Below, piece by piece: positions 36,819 to 45,564 of a stretch of 64,000 bases of DNA. This DNA is from Mucilaginibacter tundrae (GTDB taxonomy: Bacteria; Bacteroidota; Bacteroidia; Sphingobacteriales; Sphingobacteriaceae): the NCBI RefSeq assembly GCF_013408825.1, contig NZ_JACCBZ010000012.1, positions 1 to 64,000 of the forward strand. Direction: 5' to 3'. Both the position numbers and the translations under genes were made by a program. The number at the start of each line of letters is the position of its first letter. Position 1 is the stretch's first letter. The notes below the pieces were generated by a model. The model saw only the letters and a program-made list of their open reading frames with translations, did no database searches and was not told the origin of the DNA.

Positions 36819-37724
36819 CTACTTATCACTCAACATAATCGGCGTTGCCTTGCCACTGCCCATGATGATGATCTTGGTGTTTGGCGAGGTCGCTATCGCT
36901 TGCTGAGCTAAGATTGATTGGTATTGCAACTGCTTGTCGGTCAGGCCGGTTGAGATAATCTTTTGATAATCGGCTATACCCTGGGCTTCTACACGTTTGC
37001 GGTCAGCTTCCTGGCGTTCTTTCTGGAGCACAAATTGCATTTTTTGCGCATCCTGTTCGGCTTGAATTTTTGATTCGATACTGGCGCGGACGGTGGCTGG
37101 TAAAGTAATATTACGCACCAATATCTGCTGCACTTCTAAACCATTCTTAGCGAAGTTATCGCTGATGGTTTTGTTGATCTTGAACTGGAATTCTTCGCGT
37201 TTTGTAGAATACAAGTCAACAGCCTGGTAGTTTACCGCGTTGTCCCGGATGGCTGTACGGGTTATCGGACGAACAATCTTGTCTTCATAATCTACACCGA
37301 TGTTCTGGTAAATGTATGGTGCTTTTGATGGTGTTACTTTGTACAGAATAGAAAGATCGATCGTAACCTCCAACCCATCGCTGGATAATACACGGATGGC
37401 ATCATCGCCTTCAACTTGTCCTTCGCCACTTTTGGCGCTCATGGTATAGTTTTGGGTGCGGGTGTCGAAAACCGTTACATCAACCAATGGGTCAATAATA
37501 TGCAGGCCGCTAGGCAGCACATCGGATTGTACCTGGCCGAATAGCGTTTGTACACCTACTGTGCCCGGTTCGATCACTTTAAATGCTGAAAATGACAGCC
37601 CTAAAAAGATAACTACGGCACCTACAATAGTGACAATGCCGCTAAAATGGCTGCCAGGTTCGGGCGAGCGTTTCATTACTATTCCTACAATAAGAATAAT
37701 AACACCTAAAATTGCAATAAGCAT
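36819..37724 (-). CDS. Prohibitin/SPFH-domain membrane protein
   Basis: The 301-aa protein has two hydrophobic segments at the N terminus (about residues 2-17 and 28-48). A band-7 (SPFH) domain follows (FKVIEPGTVGVQTLFGQV onward to about residue 220), then a charged coiled-coil (AEQDAQKMQFVLQKERQEADRK). The C terminus is APIMLSDK-like. This layout is that of prohibitin-type proteins that oligomerise at the membrane and regulate proteases or membrane domains. Two small genes lie just upstream on the same strand and are probably co-transcribed. Confidence 0.9.
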   Translation of the reverse strand: MLIAILGVIILIVGIVMKRSPEPGSHFSGIVTIVGAVVIFLGLSFSAFKVIEPGTVGVQTLFGQVQSDVLPSGLHIIDPLVDVTVFDTRTQNYTMSAKSGEGQVEGDDAIRVLSSDGLEVTIDLSILYKVTPSKAPYIYQNIGVDYEDKIVRPITRTAIRDNAVNYQAVDLYSTKREEFQFKINKTISDNFAKNGLEVQQILVRNITLPATVRASIESKIQAEQDAQKMQFVLQKERQEADRKRVEAQGIADYQKIISTGLTDKQLQYQSILAQQAIATSPNTKIIIMGSGKATPIMLSDK

Positions 37725-37736
37725 GGTTGGTTGGGG

Positions 37737-37946
37737 TTATGGTTTGGTTTTTATATCCGGGTTAGGACGGGGCATACTTTTGATCTGTTTCATGAGCTTT
37801 ATTTTTTGCATCACGAAAAAGACCAGGGCAAAAATGGCAGGAAAAACCAAATAAAAGCTTTTCCTGTCGAATGCCATATAGCCAACAGCAAGGCTTCCGA
37901 AGATGCCGATGTTGTACATAAAGTTAAGCATTGCTTTTTTAAACAT
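37737..37946 (-). CDS. Small two-helix membrane protein
   Basis: The 69-aa protein has two predicted helices (about residues 9-26 and 31-46) and a basic, Pro-rich tail (KQIKSMPRPNPDIKTKP). It sits 12 nt before the prohibitin-like gene and 3 nt after the rhodanese gene, so it is within an operon. Function unknown; I recognise no family with confidence. Confidence 0.72.
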   Translation of the reverse strand: MFKKAMLNFMYNIGIFGSLAVGYMAFDRKSFYLVFPAIFALVFFVMQKIKLMKQIKSMPRPNPDIKTKP

Positions 37947-37949
37947 AGC

Positions 37950-38264
37950 TTAGTATACGCTAAGTTCTGGGTCAATTTCAGCTGCCCAGGCTAATATACC
38001 GCCTTGCAGGTTTGACAGGTTGGTGTAACCTAACTGCTCCAGTTGCATAATAGCTGCCGCGCTGCGTTTGCCACTGCGGCACATTACCACAACAGGCTTA
38101 TCTTTTGATATTTTATCAGCCTCAATTAAAACACCACCTAAGGGGATAGATAAACCACCCAGGTTTGATACTTCGTACTCAAAATCTTCCCTTACATCAA
38201 TAAGTTGAAAATCCTGATTGCTATCCTGCAGTTCTTTTAGTTCCTGTACACTTATTTCTTTCAT
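37950..38264 (-). CDS. Single-domain rhodanese-like protein
   Basis: The 104-aa protein is a complete rhodanese domain: LIDVREDFEYEVSNLGG near residues 21-37 and the active loop MCRSGKRSA near residues 71-79, with the persulfide-forming Cys. It probably carries sulfane sulfur in the cytoplasm. First gene of the rhodanese / small membrane protein / prohibitin-like operon. Confidence 0.93.
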   Translation of the reverse strand: MKEISVQELKELQDSNQDFQLIDVREDFEYEVSNLGGLSIPLGGVLIEADKISKDKPVVVMCRSGKRSAAAIMQLEQLGYTNLSNLQGGILAWAAEIDPELSVY

Positions 38265-38357
38265 GATATTGTGTTAATAAAAATCAAAGTTAGCTTTTTC
38301 TGTATTAAATATTTAACCGATTATTTTGTAACATTCGCTGGTTAAGAGCGTTTCATA

Positions 38358-38365
38358 TATGTTTG
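38358..38365 (+). promoter_or_regulatory. Putative -7 promoter box of the DUF4407 gene
   Basis: TATGTTTG matches TAnnTTTG and lies 22 nt before the ATG. A TTTTG at 38324-38328 is the nearest -33-like element, but the spacing (29 nt) is longer than usual. Confidence 0.35.
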
Positions 38366-38387
38366 CAGTTATAACACGTAATATATA

Positions 38388-39506
38388 ATGAGAAAAGTTA
38401 CACGCTTCTTCTGGTTTTGTTCAGGAGCGCATATAGATACACTGAAAAAGTACCCTATAGAGCATAATAAATATGTGGGTATTGGAGCTACCATATTTTT
38501 CACGGCTTTGTTTGCTTCGCTATCGGGCGGGTATGCTATGTACTTTGTTTTCAGCGGGGGCGATTTCGCCATTGGCTTTGCTATTTTGTTTGGGTTGATA
38601 TGGGGTACCGCCATTTTTAACATGGACCGGTACATTGTATCAAGCATCAACAAAGAAGGCAGTACTAACCAGCAGATCTTACAGGCTTCGCCCCGTATTT
38701 TGCTGGCGATCATGATCGGGGTGGTGATTTCCCGGCCTATCGAACTAAAAATATTTGATAAGGAGATCCGCAACAAGCTAAAAAACGCCTATATCAAAGG
38801 CCAGCACCGTAAAATTGATACGCTGGAGAAAACCTACAATCAAAAATACGCGATGGAACTGGGTAAGGATAACGACTATAAAAAGGAAACCGACTCCCTT
38901 ACCAAAGACATTAACCGCACCCGTTACCAGTTGAACCAGGAGGTTTTTGGCGATAAATCGAACCAAACATCGGGTATTAAGGGTTACGGTACTTATGCCA
39001 AGCAAAAAGAGGGCGTTTTACAGGAAAAGCAGGACCGCCTGAAGCTGGTGACACAAAACCAAGATAAAATGGACCAGTACCTTGCCCAGCGTAAGGATTA
39101 TGAAGGATTGAACACCTTGCGCTTGTTCTCAGACCATCAGCTAGATAGCCTGGCCAATGTTGCCGGCTTTGCCGACCGTAACTGGGCATTAGGGCAATTA
39201 GGTTATAACGATGATGGTACACGAAATTTAGATACCTATTTAGCCGAGACGTTTATCAGTTGGTTATTTATTTTGTTTGAGTGTTTGCCGGTGTTTGTTA
39301 AGCTGATGTCGCCTAAAGGACCGTATGACGTCGCGTTAGCAAAAACGGCTGAAGCTAATATGTATTTTGCCGAGAAAGATAAAGAGCGGGATGTTAGCGT
39401 TACCGATGAGGTTTATAATCATCATTTAGATGAAGACGTGGCGAAGCGAAAGAAACTCATCTCCGGGCAATCGGAGTATGATCTGGGGAATCATCGGTAT
39501 GATTAA
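38388..39506 (+). CDS. DUF4407 membrane protein
   Basis: The 372-aa protein starts with the family hallmark FFWFCSGAHIDTLKKYP. Hydrophobic helices follow near residues 31-50, 60-78 and 105-122, then a long charged coiled-coil periplasmic or cytoplasmic region (about 130-270). A last helix lies near 287-304 (FISWLFILFECLPVFVKL). DUF4407 proteins are widespread in Bacteroidota with no established role. The stop codon lies inside the left arm of a repeat palindrome. Confidence 0.88.
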   Translation: MRKVTRFFWFCSGAHIDTLKKYPIEHNKYVGIGATIFFTALFASLSGGYAMYFVFSGGDFAIGFAILFGLIWGTAIFNMDRYIVSSINKEGSTNQQILQASPRILLAIMIGVVISRPIELKIFDKEIRNKLKNAYIKGQHRKIDTLEKTYNQKYAMELGKDNDYKKETDSLTKDINRTRYQLNQEVFGDKSNQTSGIKGYGTYAKQKEGVLQEKQDRLKLVTQNQDKMDQYLAQRKDYEGLNTLRLFSDHQLDSLANVAGFADRNWALGQLGYNDDGTRNLDTYLAETFISWLFILFECLPVFVKLMSPKGPYDVALAKTAEANMYFAEKDKERDVSVTDEVYNHHLDEDVAKRKKLISGQSEYDLGNHRYD

Positions 39507-39590
39507 CCCCCCAGCCCCCTGAAGGGGGAGCTTTATCGGCATAGTGCCCCTTGCAAATCAGCTTCCCCTTCAGGGGGCTGGGGGGTTAAT
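39502..39590. repeat. 30-bp inverted repeat that supplies both convergent stop codons
   Basis: Arms 39502-39531 and 39561-39590 (CCCCCCAGCCCCCTGAAGGG-type) pair with one mismatch. The TTAA at each outer edge provides the TAA of the DUF4407 gene (39504-39506) and, on the other strand, the TAA of the amidase gene (39586-39588). It probably also acts as a two-way terminator. It is a common type of Bacteroidota intergenic palindrome. Confidence 0.9.
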
Positions 39591-40416
39591 CGCTGTACTT
39601 CTTATACACATTATACAACACGTTCAGATCTAACTGGCTGAGTTGTGGGCTATTGTCTACTTGTACAAAGTGGCGTTTAAAGGCTACTATGGCGGCTAAA
39701 ATATCATGGGTATCGTAACCCATCAAGCGCAGGGCAATGGCGGGATCGAAACTATTGGGTGGTACTTCCAGCACATCATCGCTCCAGTAACCAAAACCGT
39801 GTTGGGCTAATACCTTCCATGGGAAGTATGGGCCCGGATCGGGTTTGCGGCCGGGGGCTATGTCCTGGTGACCCAGGAAGTTAGTTATTGGTATGTTATA
39901 CAATTTCTTTAATCGCGCCAGCAAAATCAGCAGGCTATTGATCTGTTCTTTGGGGAAAGGCTCGCTGCCGTTGTTGTCCAGTTCGATACCGATGGAGCAA
40001 CTGTTCATATCCGAAATACTGCCCCACTTGCTTACCCCAGCATGCCAGGCACGCAGGTAATCGTTTAGCATGTGGTAAACCTTACCATCACGGCTGATCA
40101 CGTAGTGTGCGCTGACCTGTGTTTTGGCGCGTACAAAAGTTTTGAGGGTTTGCACCACGCTATCCTGCGCGGTAAAATGTATGATAACGTAATTTGGTTT
40201 ACGGATGTTAAAATTAACTGTTCCGATAAACTCCGAAGTGATCTGGACACCGGCGGTATCTCTCAGCGCGAGCGGGTCGCGCACGGTGATAATTTTTTTA
40301 ATGGAATCGATCTGCCGATGATATACCTTGTTGCTTAATACGTATGGCCCCTTTGGGGAACATGCCGCAAAAAGCAGTACAAGTGGTAAAAGCCGGAGGA
40401 CAATTCGTATTTTCAT
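39586..40416 (-). CDS. N-acetylmuramoyl-L-alanine amidase (Amidase_2), lipoprotein
   Basis: The 276-aa protein has a lipoprotein signal (LLPLVLLFAACSPKG, lipidated Cys near residue 19). An AmpD/PGRP-type amidase domain spans about residues 70-220: zinc His in VIIHFTA, the HAGVSKWG loop, SIGIELDNNG with the conserved Glu, and GHQDIAPGRKPDPGPYFPW with the second zinc His and the Asp. It would cleave the amide between MurNAc and the stem peptide, probably in the periplasm at the outer membrane, for wall recycling or remodelling. Confidence 0.92.
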   Translation of the reverse strand: MKIRIVLRLLPLVLLFAACSPKGPYVLSNKVYHRQIDSIKKIITVRDPLALRDTAGVQITSEFIGTVNFNIRKPNYVIIHFTAQDSVVQTLKTFVRAKTQVSAHYVISRDGKVYHMLNDYLRAWHAGVSKWGSISDMNSCSIGIELDNNGSEPFPKEQINSLLILLARLKKLYNIPITNFLGHQDIAPGRKPDPGPYFPWKVLAQHGFGYWSDDVLEVPPNSFDPAIALRLMGYDTHDILAAIVAFKRHFVQVDNSPQLSQLDLNVLYNVYKKYSD

Positions 40417-40653
40417 TGTTGGATTAGTTTTTACGGCTAAAGTGGCTTAATGTTGCTGTAAATAGAGCTGTATTACACTATTGTTACAGTTTAATAGAAG
40501 TTTGTATCGTGCTGTTTTAGTGGTAGTTAAATTTATCATTTTGGTTAATCGTTTCTTTCATTTGAGTTACATCAGATGGGCACTTATACCTCTGGAAAAT
40601 TGAAATTTTAACATCGTTGATTTACCCCCCGGTTACCTTTACAAAAATATCGC

Positions 40654-40825
40654 ATGATCACAAAACTGAACCATGTAAACATCTTTGTATTAAACCAACA
40701 AAGTGCGTATGAGTTTTTATGTAAATAAATTAGGCTTTAAAGCATATACCAACGAAGAGGTCGGGGAGATATTTAAGGATGATTCGGGGAATTGGTTTTC
40801 GTTAGCAGAGAAGGTGAGGGCTTAG
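40654..40825 (+). pseudogene. Remnant of a VOC (glyoxalase/dioxygenase) family gene
   Basis: From the ATG at 40654 one frame reads MITKLNHVNIFVLNQQSAYEF, then stops at LCK. The next frame continues SFYVNKLGFKAYTNEEVGE, then IFKDDSGNWFSLAEK to a TAG at 40823-40825. Together these are the start and the end of a small VOC protein, with a frameshift near 40711 and the middle part deleted. The gene is dead. The deletion lies next to a dispersed repeat and just upstream of the restriction-modification genes, marking an unstable locus. Confidence 0.75.
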
Positions 40826-40827
40826 TA

Positions 40828-40859
40828 TCGTCATTGCGGGCGGTAGCGAGGCAATCCCC
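40828..40859. repeat. Dispersed repeat, copy 2 of 2
   Basis: The segment with CATTGCGGGCGGTAGCGAGG matches 36524-36554 with four differences. It directly follows the VOC pseudogene stop. Confidence 0.6.
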
Positions 40860-40975
40860 TACTTACAGCCAAACGAATAGTTTTGTTAATAATTATGTTG
40901 ATAATATTTTTAGCATTTTGCTTAAAATGAATGTTTAAAGTACATACATTTGTTTGTCCGTAAATTTGTCCGTAA

Positions 40976-43201
40976 ATGATTAATGTTAAATTTTATTTAG
41001 ATAAGGCCGATAAGAACCGATTATTCCCTATTCATTTGGTAATTAGGAATAAGGAAACCCAAATAAAAGTTTCGATCGGGGAAAAAATTAAAAAAAAGGA
41101 TTGGGATAATAAAAATCAAAGGGTTAAAGACACCGATTATAACTCCCGTTATATAAATAAGTACATTACGTTTTTAAAAGACGAAGCATTAAATTACTTA
41201 GAAACAACCGCTCATAATCAGCATTCGGATGTTAAGATTAAAGAAAAATTACTATCTTTAATTACAGGACATAAAGAAAATACTGATGTAAAAATATTTG
41301 CAGAAGACAAAGTATACTATGAAGGAAAAAATAAAGTACGTTTTATTGACCTTTTTGCCGGAGCCGGGGGGTTTAGTGAGGGTTTCTTACAAGCAGAAGC
41401 CAATAATAAATACTATGATTTTTTGTTAGCAAGCGATATAAATGAAAACTGTGAGTTAACCCACCTGGCAAGATACAATCATCAATTAGGCTTAGATATG
41501 GAGTTTTTAAAACAAGATATCACGGAACCTGATTTTTTAGATAATATGCTTAAAAAGTTAGACAATAAAACAGTAGACGTAGTATGCGGGGGGCCACCGT
41601 GTCAAAGTTTTAGTTTAGCCGGAAAGCGCAAAAAATTTGATAAAAAAGATGATCTCTTTTCACATTATCTTAAGGTTATTAGGCAATTACGACCTAAGTA
41701 TTTTGTAATGGAAAATGTAAAGGGAATATTAACTAAAGAAGGTGGTAAAATTAAAGAGATGATTTTACAACAAATAAGGTCTATAGTTGATTTACAAGAA
41801 TTTCATCAAATCCTTAATTTCGTTTCAAACTTAAAAAGGCTTGAAACAAACAATCAATTTTTGCTTGAATGTTATTCACTAAGACTTCAGTTCGAAAGAG
41901 TAACCGAAAAGGAGTTGGAAAAGCTTCAAGAAAAATACATTTTAAATATCGAAAATAAATTTAGACAACTCACTCCTAAAATTGTTGATTATAAGACCAG
42001 TAAAACAGATATAAATATAAGTACTATTAGACATGGGTTTAATCTACTTAAACGCACTACTGAGTTGGCATACATTAGGAAAAAAGTAATTAACGAAAAG
42101 GCTTTCTGCGACGTTGATAATGATCATTTTGCTAATAGTTTTGATGATTTCTTGACATCAATAGAATCGGAATCAATCATAGATAGAATTAACTTAGCCT
42201 TTGCCAGTTTAAAGCCAGCGGAACAATACAGAAACGAAGTAAACGAAATAATTAAAAGTATTGAGATCTATGACTATTCTTTTGATGAGTGTGTAAATGA
42301 TTTAAGAGAATATGCGAAACGAGGGAATAAGGAATCAGAGTTTAATTATATATTATCACAAACAAGATTATACAATATAGATGAACCTTTTGTAGCATTA
42401 GCTTCAAATTACGGGGTGCCTCAAAACAGAGAAAGAGTATTATTTATAGGTTGTAGAAAAGATCAAAAACCTATTAAAGAGATTCCTGCTACAGTAAGTG
42501 AAAATGAAAAAGTTACAGTTTTTGAAGCTTTATATGATTTAGATTTTATCGAAAATGACGAAGTAAAATTTGATTATGAAGAAGTTAATGTAAGGGCAAA
42601 ATTCAATGGATCTTCTGAAAAACTATTAGGTCTTTTACAAAAAAGAACGGTTGACGGAATTCCTAAAGATGAAGGCGGCTTTACTTATGCAGAATGGTCA
42701 AAGAACGGAAGGTTAAATGGCAGATTTGCAAATTCAAAACATCCATTTTATGTTCGGGATCATGAAGAACTTAATTTAAGTTTATCACATTTAGTCGCGC
42801 CTTTACATAATCATAAAACAAGCAAGCAAAATGAGGACGTTATAAAGCGGTTAGATGTAATTTTAAATGAGGGCGATTATCAACTTTCTAAATCAAGGCT
42901 GAAAGAATTAGGATTAGAATCTGATAAGCGAAATTATAATGTTTTAAAACCAACGGGGCAAAGTCCTACTGTAATGACTATATCAGACGATTATATACAC
43001 TATGCTAATCCGCGAGCTTTAACAGTTAGAGAAATGGCTCGGCTCCAATCTTTTGATGATTCGTTTGTATTTCAAGGTAAACGTTCAACCGGCGGTAATA
43101 AAAGAAAATATGAAGTTCCTCAATTTACTTTAGTTGGGAATGCGGTGCCGCCACTAATGGCAAGAGCGGCGGCGATGGAAATATTGAAAAACATTTCGTA
43201 G
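40976..43201 (+). CDS. C5-cytosine DNA methyltransferase with N-terminal integrase-like Arm domain
   Basis: The 741-aa protein carries a complete C5-MTase. Motif I is DLFAGAGGF (residues 125-133), the catalytic Cys209 is in GGPPCQSF, motif VI is MENVKG (245-250), motif VIII is YGVPQNRERV, and motif X is LVGNAVPPLMARA. About 200 residues, mostly helical, are inserted between motifs VI and VIII, and a target-recognition region follows. The first ~75 residues (KFYLDKADKNRLFPIHLV, GEKIKKKDWDNKNQRV) resemble the Arm DNA-binding domain of Bacteroidota tyrosine recombinases. It protects host sites from the endonuclease 8 nt downstream. Composition is more AT-rich than the flanks. Confidence 0.93.
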   Translation: MINVKFYLDKADKNRLFPIHLVIRNKETQIKVSIGEKIKKKDWDNKNQRVKDTDYNSRYINKYITFLKDEALNYLETTAHNQHSDVKIKEKLLSLITGHKENTDVKIFAEDKVYYEGKNKVRFIDLFAGAGGFSEGFLQAEANNKYYDFLLASDINENCELTHLARYNHQLGLDMEFLKQDITEPDFLDNMLKKLDNKTVDVVCGGPPCQSFSLAGKRKKFDKKDDLFSHYLKVIRQLRPKYFVMENVKGILTKEGGKIKEMILQQIRSIVDLQEFHQILNFVSNLKRLETNNQFLLECYSLRLQFERVTEKELEKLQEKYILNIENKFRQLTPKIVDYKTSKTDINISTIRHGFNLLKRTTELAYIRKKVINEKAFCDVDNDHFANSFDDFLTSIESESIIDRINLAFASLKPAEQYRNEVNEIIKSIEIYDYSFDECVNDLREYAKRGNKESEFNYILSQTRLYNIDEPFVALASNYGVPQNRERVLFIGCRKDQKPIKEIPATVSENEKVTVFEALYDLDFIENDEVKFDYEEVNVRAKFNGSSEKLLGLLQKRTVDGIPKDEGGFTYAEWSKNGRLNGRFANSKHPFYVRDHEELNLSLSHLVAPLHNHKTSKQNEDVIKRLDVILNEGDYQLSKSRLKELGLESDKRNYNVLKPTGQSPTVMTISDDYIHYANPRALTVREMARLQSFDDSFVFQGKRSTGGNKRKYEVPQFTLVGNAVPPLMARAAAMEILKNIS

Positions 43202-43209
43202 TTTTCGTA

Positions 43210-44391
43210 ATGCGTAGCTTCACAACATTAGAGACACAAAGATTAAAAGCATTAACAGAAAATTCAGTTGAGGTTACAGTTATTGAGCCCACTTATACTG
43301 GTCTTAAAAAGTCTATTTTAGACGCCACTGGCACAGTAAGAAATTATTTAAAAAATAAATCCTTACATGATTACGGTACACAAAAACAAGGAGAAGCCAA
43401 TAAAATATTAATTTCTTCTTATTTATTAAATGACACCAAAGCTGTTCATACAACTGCTTCATTATATCGTCCGAATACAAAAAAAGGAGACCCAAGAATT
43501 TGGTTTAAAAAATTACCAGAGTTTGCAAATGCAAATGACATTTTAGTAATTACATCTTTTAAACAAGAACTTTACATCGTTAATATTACCCAAGTAGATA
43601 TTTTAAAATCTATTGAAAGTCCTATACTAAATCCAATAAAAGAGTTAGTAGATGAAATAAGGAGTTTAAATAATTTTGTATCAAATGAGCTCTTATTATT
43701 ACTTCAGAATATTGCAAATCAAGGGCCAATACCTGGGATGTTAAAAGCTGACACTTCAATAGGAAGAACACTTGAAACTCTATTAGGTATACAAATTAAT
43801 TCTTCTAAAAAGCCAGATTATAAAGGAATTGAACTAAAGTCTTATAGAGATAAAAGAGATAATCGAAAAAATCTATTTGCTCAAGTACCGGATTGGCCAT
43901 TATCTAAGTTTAAAAGCTCAACTGAAATTTTGGATAACTTCGGTTATAATAGAGGAGAGGATTTTAAATTGTATTGCACTCTTTCCACTATTGTAAAAAA
44001 TTCGCAAGGATTATCATTAAAGATTAATCAGGAACTCCAGCAACTAATAGAAACTTCTGACAAGCCTAAGATTAACGATTTTGTATGTTGGACATTAGAA
44101 GTTTTGCATAAAAGATTATTAGAAAAACATGCCGAAACATTTTGGATTGCTGCGGATACGCATATAGATGCCAATGGAATTGAACATTTTCAGTATAAAA
44201 AAGTATTGCATACAAAAAAACCTATCATATCTCAATTTGACATACTTCTTGAACAGGGTTTAGTAACAATGGATCATTTAATTAAAAGAAAAGAAAATGG
44301 TCTGGCGGTAGAAAAAGGCCCATTGTTTAAAATCAAGTCAAAAGCAATAAATTTGCTATTTCCTCCAAGTCAAACCTATAATTTAATTTGA
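43210..44391 (+). CDS. MvaI/BcnI-type restriction endonuclease
   Basis: The 393-aa protein has the MvaI/BcnI-family core in its second half. GPIPGMLKADTSIGRTLETL is followed by the active-site strand KPDYKGIELKSYRDKR with the E-x-K catalytic pair. MvaI and BcnI cut CCWGG and CCSGG as monomers; a similar hyphenated CC-N-GG site is plausible but unproven. It follows the methyltransferase by 8 nt, forming a type II RM operon. The N-terminal ~180 residues are not recognised and may be family-specific. AT-rich, suggesting horizontal transfer. Confidence 0.88.
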   Translation: MRSFTTLETQRLKALTENSVEVTVIEPTYTGLKKSILDATGTVRNYLKNKSLHDYGTQKQGEANKILISSYLLNDTKAVHTTASLYRPNTKKGDPRIWFKKLPEFANANDILVITSFKQELYIVNITQVDILKSIESPILNPIKELVDEIRSLNNFVSNELLLLLQNIANQGPIPGMLKADTSIGRTLETLLGIQINSSKKPDYKGIELKSYRDKRDNRKNLFAQVPDWPLSKFKSSTEILDNFGYNRGEDFKLYCTLSTIVKNSQGLSLKINQELQQLIETSDKPKINDFVCWTLEVLHKRLLEKHAETFWIAADTHIDANGIEHFQYKKVLHTKKPIISQFDILLEQGLVTMDHLIKRKENGLAVEKGPLFKIKSKAINLLFPPSQTYNLI

Positions 44392-44399
44392 TTTATATA

Positions 44400-45083
44400 T
44401 TAGGGATTAACGATCGTCTTAAAGTAATGACAATTATTATTTATAAGACATATTACACATTTAGGTTTTCGTGCTTGACAAATTATAGCCGCGAAATCTA
44501 ATATCGCCCAATTAATGTATCTGGCATTTTGATGATTTACAATTTTATATGCTAAACCTTGTAAATATGGATCATATCTAATATCTGCCATCTTTCGAGG
44601 GCTGAAAAATCTTTCAATTACACGCGCCATATTTACATCAACTAATGGACTTGGTTGATTGTAAATAACTAATTCAACAGCATTTGCAATATATTGGCCC
44701 ATAAATGGAATTGACTCTAAATCCTTTCTATCTCTTGGGAGTCTCCCCTTTCTCTTAACCATTTCCCTTGCCAAATTTTGCAATCGTAAAGCTCTTTGGG
44801 TATAAAGTCCAATGGGTTTTAAAAAAACTTCAATAGCTTTTAAATCAGCATTGGCTAAGGATAACCAATTAGGAAATTCAAGAATAAATAGTGGGTAAAA
44901 CTTTGCTATTGTTTCGGCTTTAGTTCGTTGTAATAAAACTTCGGCAATAATATATTGATATTGAGATAGCCCTTTCTTACGCCAATAAAATCTTCTTCCA
45001 CTTGTCTTGTACCAAGCCAATAGATTTTCTTGAAGAAATTCAACTTTATAATCTTCTAAGCCCTTACTGTGTACACCTGCCAT
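44400..45083 (-). CDS. HhH-GPD base-excision glycosylase, probably T/G mismatch specific
   Basis: The 227-aa protein belongs to the EndoIII/MutY superfamily. It has the helix-hairpin-helix LESIPFMGQYIANAVE, the catalytic Asp in PLVDVNMARV, and an exact 4Fe-4S pattern C-x6-C-x2-C-x5-C at the C terminus. A Tyr stands where EndoIII has its catalytic Lys, as in the mismatch glycosylase Mig of Methanothermobacter, which is also linked to a C5-methylating RM system. It therefore likely removes T from T/G mismatches caused by 5-methylcytosine deamination. It lacks the MutY C-terminal domain. Convergent with the endonuclease gene. Confidence 0.85.
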   Translation of the reverse strand: MAGVHSKGLEDYKVEFLQENLLAWYKTSGRRFYWRKKGLSQYQYIIAEVLLQRTKAETIAKFYPLFILEFPNWLSLANADLKAIEVFLKPIGLYTQRALRLQNLAREMVKRKGRLPRDRKDLESIPFMGQYIANAVELVIYNQPSPLVDVNMARVIERFFSPRKMADIRYDPYLQGLAYKIVNHQNARYINWAILDFAAIICQARKPKCVICLINNNCHYFKTIVNP

Positions 45084-45564
45084 AATTATTTAACTGTATT
45101 TAGAAAAGAATGTTCGCTGATATATTTCGCAATGCTTCCCCCGCGTTAAGGAATGTAAGGGTTTAGCCCGACGGAGGAGGGCCGGAGCTAAGCGCAGCCC
45201 TGGAAAGCCTGGGCCTCAGGCAACGCCCAAATCATCTGTACCAAAGTGTTTCAAATTGGTGCAATTTGAGGTCTTAATATGAGTAAAAACCGGCATTTTT
45301 CGGTAAAAAACGGGGTAAAAATCGTTAAAAACTGGTCGTTTTTGGTGTTTTTTGGGCAAAAAAGGGCGTTTTTGGGCTAAAATTGGGGCTAAAAACGGCT
45401 AAAATTGGATGTAATAACCGCCTTTTCAGGTGTTTTTAGGGGCTTTTTGGGGTCTAAATTGTACCAAATGTACCAAAGTGCTTCATGTGTTCCGTGGTAC
45501 AGTACGGCGAGAAATCGGGTGTATTGGGTGGCCTGCCTAAGGGCTTAATTTTGTACTTTTGCGC
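45084..45564. repeat. Gene-free, repeat-rich spacer
   Basis: No gene is credible in these 481 nt. A GC-rich block at about 45135-45230 (GTTTAGCCCGACGGAGGAGG, GCCCTGGAAAGCC) looks like a dispersed element. Two direct repeats TGTACCAAAGTG(T/C)TTCA at 45237-45253 and 45469-45485 bracket a low-complexity segment rich in GGCGTTTTTGG and TAAAAAC. That segment contains a near-tandem GGCTAAAATTGG / GGCTAAAAACGG / GGCTAAAATTGG at 45375-45408. The direct repeats could be the scar of an insertion. Confidence 0.6.
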
